This document shows, piece by piece, positions 1 through 7,539 of a stretch of 42,018 nt of DNA. The translations under genes were made by a program, and so were the position numbers. Positions within the stretch are counted from its first letter, which is position 1. Every line of letters begins with the position of its first letter. Location: assembly GCF_004348685.1 (NCBI RefSeq), contig NZ_SMKO01000076.1, positions 1-42,018 on the forward strand, in the 5' to 3' direction. The notes beneath the pieces are model-generated. The model did no database searches and had not been told where the DNA came from. It saw only the letters and a list, made by a program, of their open reading frames with translations. Source of the stretch: Nonomuraea deserti. GTDB lineage: Bacteria; Actinomycetota; Actinomycetes; Streptosporangiales; Streptosporangiaceae.

Positions 1-387
1 GTGCCACGGGCGGGGATCGTCACCTTGACGGCTTGCCGGGGGGCGGACGGGCTCGCGCGGTAGACGACCCTTTCGGCGTGTACGGCATTGACGCCGTCGA
101 GTTCCTGAGGTTCGTCGCTGTTGTTGACCAGGGTGAGGTAAAGGCCCAGGTCGTCACCGGCCTTCTGCTGATCCATCGGCGGGGCCAGGATGTGGACGTG
201 CAACAGCTGCATCGCACCAACCCGCCCATCGACCAGGCCCTCCCGGTTCCGGGTGGATTGCGGTAGAGGGGACTCCCGTTGAGCAGGGTTACAGGCTTGG
301 GAGTACTGACAGCAGCCAGATCGACAGCAGGAGGCGAAGCGATGCCCGCCATGCACCAGTCGCCGCGTCCCGATGTGTTGTGCTCAT
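1..387 (-). pseudogene. Frameshifted, edge-truncated secreted protein, PCu(A)C (DUF461)-like
   Basis: An ATG at 387 has a good ribosome binding site (AGGGAAG, about 6 nt upstream) and opens a signal-peptide-like frame with the hydrophobic core LRLLLSIWLLSVLPSL. That frame stops at 289-291 after 32 codons. A frame shifted by one base continues from there to the window edge and carries HVHILAPPMDQQKAGDDLG followed by LYLTLVNNSDEP. This resembles the Ig-like fold of actinobacterial periplasmic copper-chaperone PCu(A)C proteins, which have a Y/L-L-T-L-x-N strand after a short 'APP' segment. The signal peptide and mature domain are therefore in different frames, so the gene is either a pseudogene or contains a one-base sequence error. 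The C terminus lies outside the window. The family assignment is tentative; the frame break is directly visible. Confidence 0.45.
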
Positions 388-546
388 ACCGCGCTTCCCT
401 GTGATGTGCGGGGCTGCTCTGGTCAGGCCGTGGTGAGGTCAGTGCCGTGGTCCGGCGAACGCGGCACGCACGGAACGAACCGTGCGCCGCGAAGGCGGCT
501 GCCGAGGGCCGTACCCGAGCCGCCGGTCGGCCCGGCTTCCATGCGT

Positions 547-588
547 CGTCAATTTTGGTTGACGCCTGGACGATCGTCAACCTAGGAT
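547..588 (+). promoter_or_regulatory. Promoter with repeated TTGACG/CGTCAA half-sites upstream of the moxR operon
   Basis: TTGACG (559-564) and TAGGAT (583-588), 18 nt apart, make a good sigma-70-type promoter. Three half-sites surround it: CGTCAA at 547-552, GTTGACG at 558-564 and CGTCAAC at 575-581. The last two form a perfect 7-bp inverted repeat overlapping the -35 box and spacer, which is typical of a repressor operator. Transcription would begin near 595-596, directly at a GTG, suggesting a leaderless first gene. No regulator is known to bind here; this is read from the sequence only. Confidence 0.55.
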
Positions 589-595
589 GACGGCG

Positions 596-812
596 TGGAG
601 CCGACCGCGTCGCAGTGCTCGCCCAGGCAGTGAACGCCGACGACCCGATCGGCTCGCTCGCCGCCGTCGCGAGCTCCGCCATGAGCTGGCGGCGGTGTCG
701 GTCCGCCGGGCGCGGACCGACAGACACCACACCAGACGTCGGCGGTCACGGCTCGACGTTCCGATACGTGCTGCCCGGAAAAGATCCGGACGGCCGGCGA
801 GGAGGACGCTAA
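596..812 (+). pseudogene. Frameshifted small helix-turn-helix-like regulator
   Basis: Pieces of one small protein are spread over two frames. One frame gives DRVAVLAQAVNADDPIGSL, a second gives ELRHELAAVSVRRAR, and the first frame resumes to end at TAA 810-812. This order (short N-terminal helix, then 'LR.EL..V.VRRAR') resembles small actinobacterial DNA-binding proteins of the kind that carry a C-terminal helix-turn-helix. At least two indels are needed to join the pieces, and a third lies within the first codons after the GTG at 596. The TAA overlaps the moxR ATG (TAATG), as expected of a once-translated first gene of this operon. The gene is probably inactive, or the sequence has errors here. 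Confidence 0.38.
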
Positions 813-1900
813 TGGCGCCGCCATCAGTGACACGAGAAGCTCTCGCAGTCGCGGTGACAGCCAATCTGCCGGTCATCGTCTGGGGTGCGCCGGGTACCGG
901 CAAGACGTCCGCGGTGACCGCGCTCGGCGCGGCCGGCGGTCTGCCGGTCGAGGTGGTGGTCGGCTCGATCCGCGAGCCCAGCGACTTCTCCGGGCTGCCG
1001 GTGCTGCGTGAGGGCAGCACCTGGTTCGCGCCGCCGCGATGGGCCGAGCGACTCGCCGCCGAGGGCGGCGGTCTGCTGTTCCTCGACGAGCTGACCACCG
1101 CGCCGCCGGCCGTGCAGGCCGCCATGCTGCGGGTGGTGCTGGAGCGCACGGTCGGCGACCTGGTGCTGCCGGACGAGGTGCGGATCGTGGCCGCCGCCAA
1201 CCCGCCGGAACAGGCCGCCGACGGCTGGGACCTGTCCGCGCCGCTGGCCAACCGGCTCATCCACCTGAACTGGACGGTCACGGCCGAGGATATCGCCGAG
1301 GGCTTCGCCGGCGGTTTCCCCGTGCCGGAGTACGACGTGAAGGACACAGCCGGGCCCGCCGCGGCGGCCGGCGCGCGGGCGCTGGTCGGGGCGTTCCTGC
1401 GGGTGCGGCCGGAACTCGTGCTGGCGGTGCCCGACAGTCCCGACCGGGCGGGCCGCGGCTGGCCCAGCCCGCGCAGCTGGGAGATCGCCGCACGGGCGAT
1501 CGCCGCGTGCGAGCACCTGGGCGCCGACGAGCCGGTCCTGGCCGAGCTGGTGCTCGGCGCGGTCGGTGAGGCGGCCGGGTTCGAGCTGCTCTCCTGGCGC
1601 CGCAACCTCGACCTGCCCGACCCGGAAACGTTGCTGAACGACCCCCAGGCACGCCTGCCGGAGCGGCTCGACCGGCTGCACGCCCTGCTCGGCGCGGTAG
1701 TGGCGTACGTGCAGGCGGACGGCACGACCGACACGTGGGAGCGGGCGTGGGCGGTGGTGGCACGGGTCGCGCGCACGGCACCGGATGTGGCGGCGACCGC
1801 GGCCCGGTCGCTGGCCCGCTCCCGGCCCGAGGGCGCGACCCTGCCCGAGACGATGCTCGAACTAGCGCCGGTGCTGCGCTCAGCCGGGCTCATGCGATGA
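812..1900 (+). CDS. MoxR-family AAA+ ATPase
   Basis: A 362-residue MoxR-type AAA+ ATPase, a family of chaperone-like ATPases that usually act with a von Willebrand A partner to insert cofactors or remodel complexes. Walker A is GAPGTGKT at residues 25-32 (Lys31). Walker B is LLFLDELT near residue 90. A sensor-1-like asparagine follows in IVAAANPPEQAADGWD, the usual MoxR stretch, and an ANRLIHLNW arginine-finger-like segment comes next. A helical C-terminal domain completes the protein. The ATG at 812 is chosen because GAGGAGG lies 7 nt upstream; a longer open frame begins at 587 but reads through low-complexity arginine-rich sequence. The stop overlaps the next start by 4 nt (ATGA), so the two proteins are translationally coupled, consistent with an ATPase/VWA pair. 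The substrate is unknown. Confidence 0.88.
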   Translation: MAPPSVTREALAVAVTANLPVIVWGAPGTGKTSAVTALGAAGGLPVEVVVGSIREPSDFSGLPVLREGSTWFAPPRWAERLAAEGGGLLFLDELTTAPPAVQAAMLRVVLERTVGDLVLPDEVRIVAAANPPEQAADGWDLSAPLANRLIHLNWTVTAEDIAEGFAGGFPVPEYDVKDTAGPAAAAGARALVGAFLRVRPELVLAVPDSPDRAGRGWPSPRSWEIAARAIAACEHLGADEPVLAELVLGAVGEAAGFELLSWRRNLDLPDPETLLNDPQARLPERLDRLHALLGAVVAYVQADGTTDTWERAWAVVARVARTAPDVAATAARSLARSRPEGATLPETMLELAPVLRSAGLMR

Positions 1901-3234
1901 ACGCCGACGGCCCCCGTACTCCCGCCTACGAAGAGGCGGTGCGCGTCAGGATCGCCACCGCGCGACTGCGGGCGGCGCACCAGGCGCCGTACCTCGCCTC
2001 GGCCGTCTTCGCCCTCAACCCGGTCATCCTGGAACCGGCCCTGGACGAGGACACCGGCGCGCCCGTCGCCGACCCCGGCTTTCGCGCCTTCCCCGCCGAC
2101 ACCCGGTGGAACCTGTACGTGGAGCCGGGGACCGCGCTGGCCGCCCCGGTCGAGGAGGTCGCCTGGTGGATGCTCCACCAGGTGGGTCACCTGGTGCGCG
2201 GTCACGCCGCCCGCTCACCGGTGCGGCCGGAGCCGGGCCACGAGGCGGGCCACGCCGCCGGCGACGTCCGCGACGAGGAGGCCCACCGCTGGAACCAGGC
2301 CGCCGACGCCGAGATCAACGACGACCTGGAGGCAGAGGACCTGCGCGGCCCGGCGGGCGTGGTGTCGCCCACCGACCTGGGCCTTCCCGCCCATCGCACC
2401 GCGGAGGAGTACGTGCCGATGCTCGACGTGCTGGCCGACGCGATGGGCCGCGGCGGGCAGGCGCTGGCCGAGGCGATCGACTGCGGCAGCGCGGTGGACG
2501 GGCAGGAGCGCACGTACGCGGACAGCGCCTCCGGAGAAGGGCTCACCCAGCTTGACCGGGAACTGCTCGAACGCTCCATCGCGGCGGGCATCCAGGACCG
2601 CATCAGCGCGCGCAGCGAGGTGCCGTCCGGGTGGCGCCGTTGGGCCGAGGAGCGCCTGCGTCCCTCGGTGAACTGGCGGGCCCGCCTGGGCGCGACGATC
2701 CGGCGTGGGCTGAGCACGGTGGGCGGGCAGGTCGATTTCAGCTATCACCGCCCGTCGCGCCGCGCCGGCGCGTACGCCGACATCGTGCCGCCGTCGATGG
2801 TGCGCGCGGTCCCGGACACGGTGCTGGTGATGGACACCTCCGGCAGCGTCGGGAACGACGTGCTGAACCGGCTGCTTGCCGAGGTGACCGGGATCATCGA
2901 CGGCGTGGCCGGTCCCAACCGGCGACTGCGGGCGTTCTGCTGCGACGTCCACCCGCACCCCGTCCAGGTGGTGCGCCGGCCGAGCGACGTCGAACTGGTC
3001 GGTGGCGGCGGCACCGACATGCGGGCCGGCATCGCCGCGGCGATGGCCCTGCGGCCCCGCCCCGACCTGGTCATCGTGCTGACCGACGGCGAGACGCCGT
3101 GGCCCGAGCAGCGCCCTGCGGCGCAGGTGGTGGTCTGCCTGATCGGCGATGGCGGGCATGCGCCCGGCTGGGCGTCCGTGGCCCGCGTCCCGGCGGACGT
3201 GCCGTGGCGGGTGCCGGCGAAAGGAGAGTCATGA
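1897..3234 (+). CDS. VWA-domain putative metallopeptidase-like protein (DUF2201 type), MoxR partner
   Basis: A 445-residue protein with two parts. The N-terminal part (about 1-280) resembles the DUF2201 putative metallopeptidase region; at residues 94-98 the sequence is H-Q-V-G-H where zinc peptidases have HExxH, so the catalytic glutamate is a glutamine. The C-terminal part (about 300-445) is a von Willebrand A-like domain: strand VLVMDTSGS gives the MIDAS DxSxS (Asp313-Ser317), GGGGTDM supplies the MIDAS threonine, and IVLTDGETPWP the later aspartate. Proteins of this pair type usually work with a MoxR ATPase. The gene overlaps both neighbours by ATGA. With Gln for Glu the protease activity may be lost, leaving a metal- or protein-binding role; that is inference. 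Confidence 0.8.
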   Translation: MNADGPRTPAYEEAVRVRIATARLRAAHQAPYLASAVFALNPVILEPALDEDTGAPVADPGFRAFPADTRWNLYVEPGTALAAPVEEVAWWMLHQVGHLVRGHAARSPVRPEPGHEAGHAAGDVRDEEAHRWNQAADAEINDDLEAEDLRGPAGVVSPTDLGLPAHRTAEEYVPMLDVLADAMGRGGQALAEAIDCGSAVDGQERTYADSASGEGLTQLDRELLERSIAAGIQDRISARSEVPSGWRRWAEERLRPSVNWRARLGATIRRGLSTVGGQVDFSYHRPSRRAGAYADIVPPSMVRAVPDTVLVMDTSGSVGNDVLNRLLAEVTGIIDGVAGPNRRLRAFCCDVHPHPVQVVRRPSDVELVGGGGTDMRAGIAAAMALRPRPDLVIVLTDGETPWPEQRPAAQVVVCLIGDGGHAPGWASVARVPADVPWRVPAKGES

Positions 3235-4001
3235 CGACGGGCTACGCCGACGAGCCGAGCCCCGAGCCGCTGCACGAGTGGCGGCGACGCGGTTTCACCA
3301 TCGCCGAGGCCCGGCGGTGGATCGACGACGGCTTCTCGATCAACGACGCGGAGCGGTGGCGCAAGTCCGGCGTCTACACGCCCGCCGACGCGCGGCCGTG
3401 GCGCACCGCCGGAGCCACCCCGTACACCGTGGATCTGTGGCTGCGGGCCGGCATGACGCCGAGGGACGCGGTGCAGTGGCGCGAGCTGGGCTATCCGCCC
3501 GAGGAGGCGGCCGACCGGCATCTCGCCGGGGAACGTCCCCACCCGCGGGGCCGGCTGTGGCGGCTGCTGCACCGGGGCGAGAGGCGGGATGGCGCGTTCG
3601 CCGACGAGGAACGCTCCGGCGACATGCGGGAGCTGCTGCGGATGGGTGTCCCGCCGGGCCGGGCGCGCGCCTATGTGGAGGCGGGCTGGACGGGCGCCGA
3701 CGCGGTGGAGTGGGCGAAACGCGGCATCGACGCGGGGCAGGCACGGGTCTTCGCAGCGCTCGGCCTGTCCGCCCGCGAGGCCGAACGAGTGCTCGCGTCG
3801 GGGCAGGACGCCATTTCCCTGATGACCGAGTTCTGGCGCGCCGGGGTGCCGATCGACGAGACGGCGGCCTGGCGTGCGGCAGGTTTCACCGGCGAGGAGG
3901 CGGCCCGGATGCGGGCCGGGGGCACCGACGTCGAGCAGGCCAAGGTGTTGCGGGCATTGATCGAGGGCGACGGGTCCGGACCGGCAAGGGGAGAAGCATG
4001 A
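3231..4001 (+). CDS. 13-residue W/G repeat protein of the MoxR-VWA operon
   Basis: A 256-residue protein of unknown function, built almost entirely from a short repeat of about 13 residues with consensus W-x3-G-(F/hydrophobic)-(T/S)-x2-(E/D)-A-x2. Clear units include WRRRGFTIAEARR, WIDDGFSINDAER and WLRAGMTPRDAVQ in the first half. WAKRGIDAGQARV, FAALGLSAREAER and WRAAGFTGEEAAR follow after a linker near residues 95-125. About a dozen units can be seen. Each probably forms a short helix-turn-helix hairpin, giving a solenoid scaffold. There is no signal peptide or membrane segment. The start ATG overlaps the preceding stop (ATGA) and AAGGAG lies just upstream. As third gene of a coupled operon, it may be an adaptor or substrate of the ATPase/VWA pair; this is inference. 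Confidence 0.75.
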   Translation: MTTGYADEPSPEPLHEWRRRGFTIAEARRWIDDGFSINDAERWRKSGVYTPADARPWRTAGATPYTVDLWLRAGMTPRDAVQWRELGYPPEEAADRHLAGERPHPRGRLWRLLHRGERRDGAFADEERSGDMRELLRMGVPPGRARAYVEAGWTGADAVEWAKRGIDAGQARVFAALGLSAREAERVLASGQDAISLMTEFWRAGVPIDETAAWRAAGFTGEEAARMRAGGTDVEQAKVLRALIEGDGSGPARGEA

Positions 4002-4029
4002 GCCGATCCGGAGGCTGGAGGCATCCCCT

Positions 4030-4047
4030 CACCGGGTAACCCCGGTG
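4030..4047. terminator. Short hairpin between convergent genes
   Basis: CACCGGG (4030-4036) and CCCGGTG (4041-4047) form a perfect 7-bp stem with a TAAC loop. It lies between the plus-strand operon ending at 4001 and the minus-strand gene ending at 4079. There is no clear T-run, so it would be a GC-hairpin terminator of the kind common in actinomycetes, usable from either side. A 13-codon frame (3998-4039) overlapping the upstream stop runs into it and is probably not a gene. Confidence 0.5.
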
Positions 4048-4078
4048 TGTCGCTCACCGGGGCCATCTCAGAAGGTCT

Positions 4079-6262
4079 TCAAGCCGTCACGGCCGGCTCC
4101 GACGCGGCGGGTGGGAGGGCAGGCACTACGTGCACCTGTGCGGAGGCGATGTCGAAGTAGAGACCGACCAGCTTCAGCCGTCCGGCTTTGACCTGCTCAT
4201 CCACCCTGCGGTAGGTCCTCAGGTTCTCCAGTTGTTGCTGGACGTTCAGCCTGCAGAGCGCGTCCAGCGGGTCGTCGAGGTGGCCGTCGGCGAGCCTCGT
4301 CAGGCTGGAGTCGCCGTGCTGGAGCCAGCGGTGCAGCTGGGGCAGGTCGGCCGTGGCCGCGGGGGCCCCGAGCAGCGCGGCCATCGCGCCGCAGCCGGAG
4401 TGGCCGCAGACCGTGATGGTGTGGACGTTCAGCACGCGCGTGGCGAATTCGATGGCGGCGGCCACCGAGTCGTCGGCCGGGTCGGAGCCGGCGCACGGCA
4501 CCAGGTTGCCGATGTTGCGCACGGTGAACAGATCGCCGGGGCCGCTGGAGGTGATCAGGCTCGGCATGATCCGGGAGTCGGCGCAGGTGATGAACAGGTG
4601 GGTCGGCTGCTGCCTGGTGGCCAGTTCCATGAAGATGGGCCGCACCAGCGGCGCGGTACGCCGGTGGAACTCCTCGGCCCCCCGGGTGAGCTGGCATTCG
4701 ATGGCGGTCATGGCCGCATCACCGCGGCGGTGGGCCCAGGGCAGCCACCAGCGTCCGGCCGGCTTGGGCGGGCTCTTGGCCGGGGACATGCGGGTGCCGC
4801 TGGCGGCCAGGGCGTACCACTCGTCGTGCAGCTCGTCGATGGTGACCGTGCCGCCCAGGCGTTCGTGGTCCAGCCGCCAGGAGTGCAGGGCCTCGAAGGC
4901 GGCGTTGTCCATGAAGTCGATGTTCAGGTCGAGGTCCACGGCGGCGCCCGCCGGAATGGCGCGCAACTCCTGGGTGAGGCGGGGCACGCCGAGGAAGGTG
5001 AGCGAGCCGGACACGGTGGCGTTCAGGCGGCCGTCCGGCTCCTCGCGCTTGTCGACGGTCACCCGGGTCAGCCGGCGCAGGGCCAGCAGCGCGGCCAGGG
5101 CCAGCCCGGCCAGCACGCCCTCGGCCAGGCCGATCAGGATCACGCCGGTCATGGTGACCAGATAGACGGGGACCTCGTTGTGGCCGTGCACCTTCCTGAT
5201 GTGGCCGAGGCTGATCGTTTTGATGCCGGTGAAGACCAGCAGGGCCGCCAGCGCCTCCATCGGGATGAGCTGGATCGTTCCACCGAGGCAGAGGGCGAAC
5301 AGCAGGACCCAGACGCCGTGCAGGACGGCCGACCAGCGGCTGCGCGCGCCCGCCCGGACGTTGGTGGTGCTGCGTATGATCACGCCGGCCACCGGAAGCC
5401 CGCCGAGGAAGCCGCTCACCACGTTCGCCGCGCCCTGCCCGGACAGTTCGCGGTCGAGGTCGGCGCGGCGGCCGGTGTGCATGCTGTCGGTGGCCACGCA
5501 GCACAGCAGCGACTCCGCGCCGGCCAGGAGCGCGATCAGCAGGACGGCCCCGGCGATGTGCTGCCAGTCGCCGTGCGGCAGCTCCGGCGGCGCCCACCCG
5601 TCGATCGCGCCGGACAGGTCGATGCGGGTGACGTTCCAGCCGAACACTCCCGCCGTGCCGGCGGCCACGAGCAGCGCCGCCAGCGGGGCCGGGATCGCCC
5701 GGACGTGCTTGGGCAGCCGGCCCCAGACCAGCAGGACCGTGACGGTGAGCACGCCGACCATGACCTTGTGGCCGTGCATGGCGATGATCTGGCCGGGGAG
5801 CTGGGTCAGGTTCGCCAGCCCGGAGTGCTGCGGACTGCCGCCCAGCACCACGTGCAGCTGGGCGAGCGCGATGATGATGCCGACGCCGGCCAGCATGCCG
5901 TGGACGACCGCGGGCGAGATGGCCAGCGCGGCGCGCGCCGCCTTGAACGCGCCCAGCAACAGCTGGACCCCGCCGGCCAGGATGGTGATGAGGCAGGTGG
6001 CCCGCCAGCCGTAGGTGTGCACCAGGCCGGCGATCACCACGGTCAGGCTCGCCGTCGGCCCGCTCACCTGGACGGGTGAGCCGCCCAGCAAGCCGGCGAC
6101 GATGCCGCCTGCTACGGCGGCGATCAGCCCGGACGCGAGCGGCGCTCCGGCGGCCATGGCGATGCCCAGCGACAGGGGGACCGCGACGAGGAAGACCACC
6201 AGCGAAGCTGGAAGATCATGGCGTAGCGTGCTAAAGACGCTACTCTCCGTAGTCAGTTTCAT
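4079..6262 (-). CDS. SulP-family anion (bicarbonate-type) transporter fused to beta-carbonic anhydrase
   Basis: A 727-residue fusion. Residues about 10-400 are a SulP/SLC26-type membrane transporter with many hydrophobic segments, including the GGSPVQVSGPTASLTVVIAGL signature. Residues about 405-490 form a reduced STAS-like region. Residues about 525-727 are a beta-carbonic anhydrase: ITCADSR gives Cys560 with the Asp562/Arg564 dyad, and VCGHSGCGA gives His621 and Cys624. Such fusions are known in bacteria and are thought to couple bicarbonate uptake with CO2/bicarbonate interconversion at the inner face of the membrane. No strong ribosome binding site precedes the ATG at 6262; a TAAAGT about 8 nt upstream could be a -10 box for a nearly leaderless mRNA. 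The gene stands alone. Confidence 0.9.
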   Translation of the reverse strand: MKLTTESSVFSTLRHDLPASLVVFLVAVPLSLGIAMAAGAPLASGLIAAVAGGIVAGLLGGSPVQVSGPTASLTVVIAGLVHTYGWRATCLITILAGGVQLLLGAFKAARAALAISPAVVHGMLAGVGIIIALAQLHVVLGGSPQHSGLANLTQLPGQIIAMHGHKVMVGVLTVTVLLVWGRLPKHVRAIPAPLAALLVAAGTAGVFGWNVTRIDLSGAIDGWAPPELPHGDWQHIAGAVLLIALLAGAESLLCCVATDSMHTGRRADLDRELSGQGAANVVSGFLGGLPVAGVIIRSTTNVRAGARSRWSAVLHGVWVLLFALCLGGTIQLIPMEALAALLVFTGIKTISLGHIRKVHGHNEVPVYLVTMTGVILIGLAEGVLAGLALAALLALRRLTRVTVDKREEPDGRLNATVSGSLTFLGVPRLTQELRAIPAGAAVDLDLNIDFMDNAAFEALHSWRLDHERLGGTVTIDELHDEWYALAASGTRMSPAKSPPKPAGRWWLPWAHRRGDAAMTAIECQLTRGAEEFHRRTAPLVRPIFMELATRQQPTHLFITCADSRIMPSLITSSGPGDLFTVRNIGNLVPCAGSDPADDSVAAAIEFATRVLNVHTITVCGHSGCGAMAALLGAPAATADLPQLHRWLQHGDSSLTRLADGHLDDPLDALCRLNVQQQLENLRTYRRVDEQVKAGRLKLVGLYFDIASAQVHVVPALPPAASEPAVTA

Positions 6263-6401
6263 GCGGCATACTTTAGTGACGCAAGCCCTGCACCCTCTGG
6301 CGCTGCAGGAGTGCCGGACGCTGCCGGCTGGGCCACGGGATCGCTGACGAGGGGCCGCGCCAGCCGCCCCCTCCTGACACCTGCCGGAGCGGAGCCCTGG
6401 C
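6263..6401. other. Intergenic stretch, no gene seen
   Basis: This 139-bp stretch separates the SulP-carbonic anhydrase start from WD40 gene debris. The only signal noticed is the TAAAGT box near 6270-6275 on the minus strand, which may serve the transporter gene. No convincing -35 box was found. Confidence 0.3.
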
Positions 6402-7140
6402 TCAAGGTTCGGGCGGCGCCGGGGTGTTGACGAACACGGCGATGTCGCGGTCGAAACAGACGATGACGTGCCCGTCCGCGCTGATTGCCACCCCTCTTAC
6501 GGGTTTGGGGAAGTGCAGGTCGGATCCGACTTGCCGGCGGGTGGTGAGCTTCCACACGCGTACCGTCTGATGGCTGGTGGTCGCAGCGATGGGTTGACCG
6601 TCCACTGTGGCGGCGGCAACCGCTCCTGTGGCCTTGCTGGGAAGGTCGCCGAGGGCGTTGCCCGTGGACAGGTCCCAGATCGTCACGGGGTCCGAGCTGT
6701 TGCGGCTGGCGATGACCGCGGCCGGCCGATCGCCGATGGTGGTGACGGCGAGGTCGTGCACGGATTCGGCGTGCTGGTCGGCGGGAGAGGTCGTGGTCGG
6801 CGGGTCGGTGGTGAGGTCGAGCACCCTGAGGCCGCCGTCGTGGGCGAGGGTCAGGGCGACCGGTCGGCCGTGGAGGGTGGTGGCGCCGACTGCGCCCGTC
6901 CAGCGCCGCCCGTCGGCACGGGATGCATCGATCTCTTCGCCTGTGTTCAGGTTCCACATGCGGATGGTTTCGTCGTAGCTGGCGCGCCGCCGTGACGACA
7001 GGCCCACATCCGTACCGTGCGATCGTCGCCGGCGGAGAGGCCACCGGTCGCCCGTCCACCACGGTCGTCGCGATCGCGCGCGGGAGGGAGAGGTGGTCGC
7101 AGCCATCGACACCGGTGCGTGACGCTCGGCCGTAACATCG
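6402..7140 (-). pseudogene. WD40-repeat protein remnant with several frameshifts
   Basis: The minus strand encodes pieces of a WD40 beta-propeller. The largest intact frame ends at 6402-6404 and contains ETIRMWNLNTGEE, VTIWDLSTG and TVRVWKLTT, the usual 'x-x-x-W-D/N-L-x-T-G' blade ends, with VDGQPIAATTS-type inner strands. Upstream blades lie in other frames: VVDGRPVA in one (near 7040-7062) and SAGDDRTVRMW in another (near 7000-7035). The gene thus changes frame at least twice within about 100 bp, and no start codon joins the pieces. Intact relatives are often C-terminal propellers of large NTPase or kinase regulators, so this is probably the tail of a decayed large gene. Confidence 0.7.
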
Positions 7141-7165
7141 GCAACGAACTCGTCATCGGACGTGC

Positions 7166-7309
7166 CACGCCGCCATCGGGCAGTCCCTCAACGCCCTGGG
7201 CCGGCGAGAAGAAGGGTACGCACACCTGAGAGATGGCCTGGCGATTCTTGAACGGTTGGGTGCGCCAGAAGCAGAGGATGTTCTCACGCTCCTCGCCACG
7301 GTGGAATGA
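7166..7309 (+). pseudogene. C-terminal TPR fragment of a lost regulator
   Basis: A short open stretch ending at TGA 7307-7309 reads AAIGQSLNALGRREEGYAHL and continues RDGLAILERLGAPEAEDV. This matches the last tetratricopeptide helices of actinomycete SARP/NB-ARC-TPR regulators ('LG..EEA..HL..AL.I...LG.PEAE'). It has no start codon or upstream homologous sequence in frame, so it is a remnant of about 46 codons. It lies back to back with the WD40 debris; both may descend from the same kind of large signalling gene. Confidence 0.45.
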
Positions 7310-7491
7310 AGAGACCCGTCCGCTATCCGGCGGCGGTCAAGTGTCCACTCACTGCCCTGCACTTCCCGCTGTCCACCTTGTCGGCGGGTGTAGTACCGTG
7401 ACCCGCGTGACTGCCGGGTCGGCCTTGGGCCACGCACCAGAGAGCAGCCCGGCTGACGTTTGATCGCCGGACGGGCCCGCGGCCCGCCGTC

Positions 7492-7539
7492 TTCTTCTCC
7501 ATTCAGTACGACACGGCAGACAGCACCAATGGAGAAGAA
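7492..7539 (+). promoter_or_regulatory. 12-bp inverted repeat that can mask the ribosome binding site of the next gene
   Basis: TTCTTCTCCATT (7492-7503) is a perfect 12-bp inverted repeat of AATGGAGAAGAA (7528-7539), with a 24-nt loop. The right arm contains the whole Shine-Dalgarno sequence GGAGAAG (7531-7537) and the first base of the ATG at 7539. In RNA this hairpin would hide the ribosome binding site; in DNA it could equally be a dyad operator. The left arm adds an anti-Shine-Dalgarno (CTTCTCC). No trans-acting factor can be named. Confidence 0.55.

Noticed and set aside
20..730. Minus-strand 236-codon frame at the left edge
   Set aside because: Its composition is low-complexity, while the signal peptide and the beta-strand-like domain of the likely real gene lie in the other two frames of this strand.
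3998..4039. 13-codon frame overlapping the stop of the repeat protein by ATGA
   Set aside because: It is too short and runs into the terminator hairpin; it could be the scar of a lost fourth gene but cannot be supported.
4130..6079. 649-codon plus-strand frame opposite the SulP-carbonic anhydrase gene
   Set aside because: It has no recognisable domain and is rich in Gln/His/Gly/Val, as expected of an antisense shadow; the minus-strand protein has intact transporter and zinc-site motifs.
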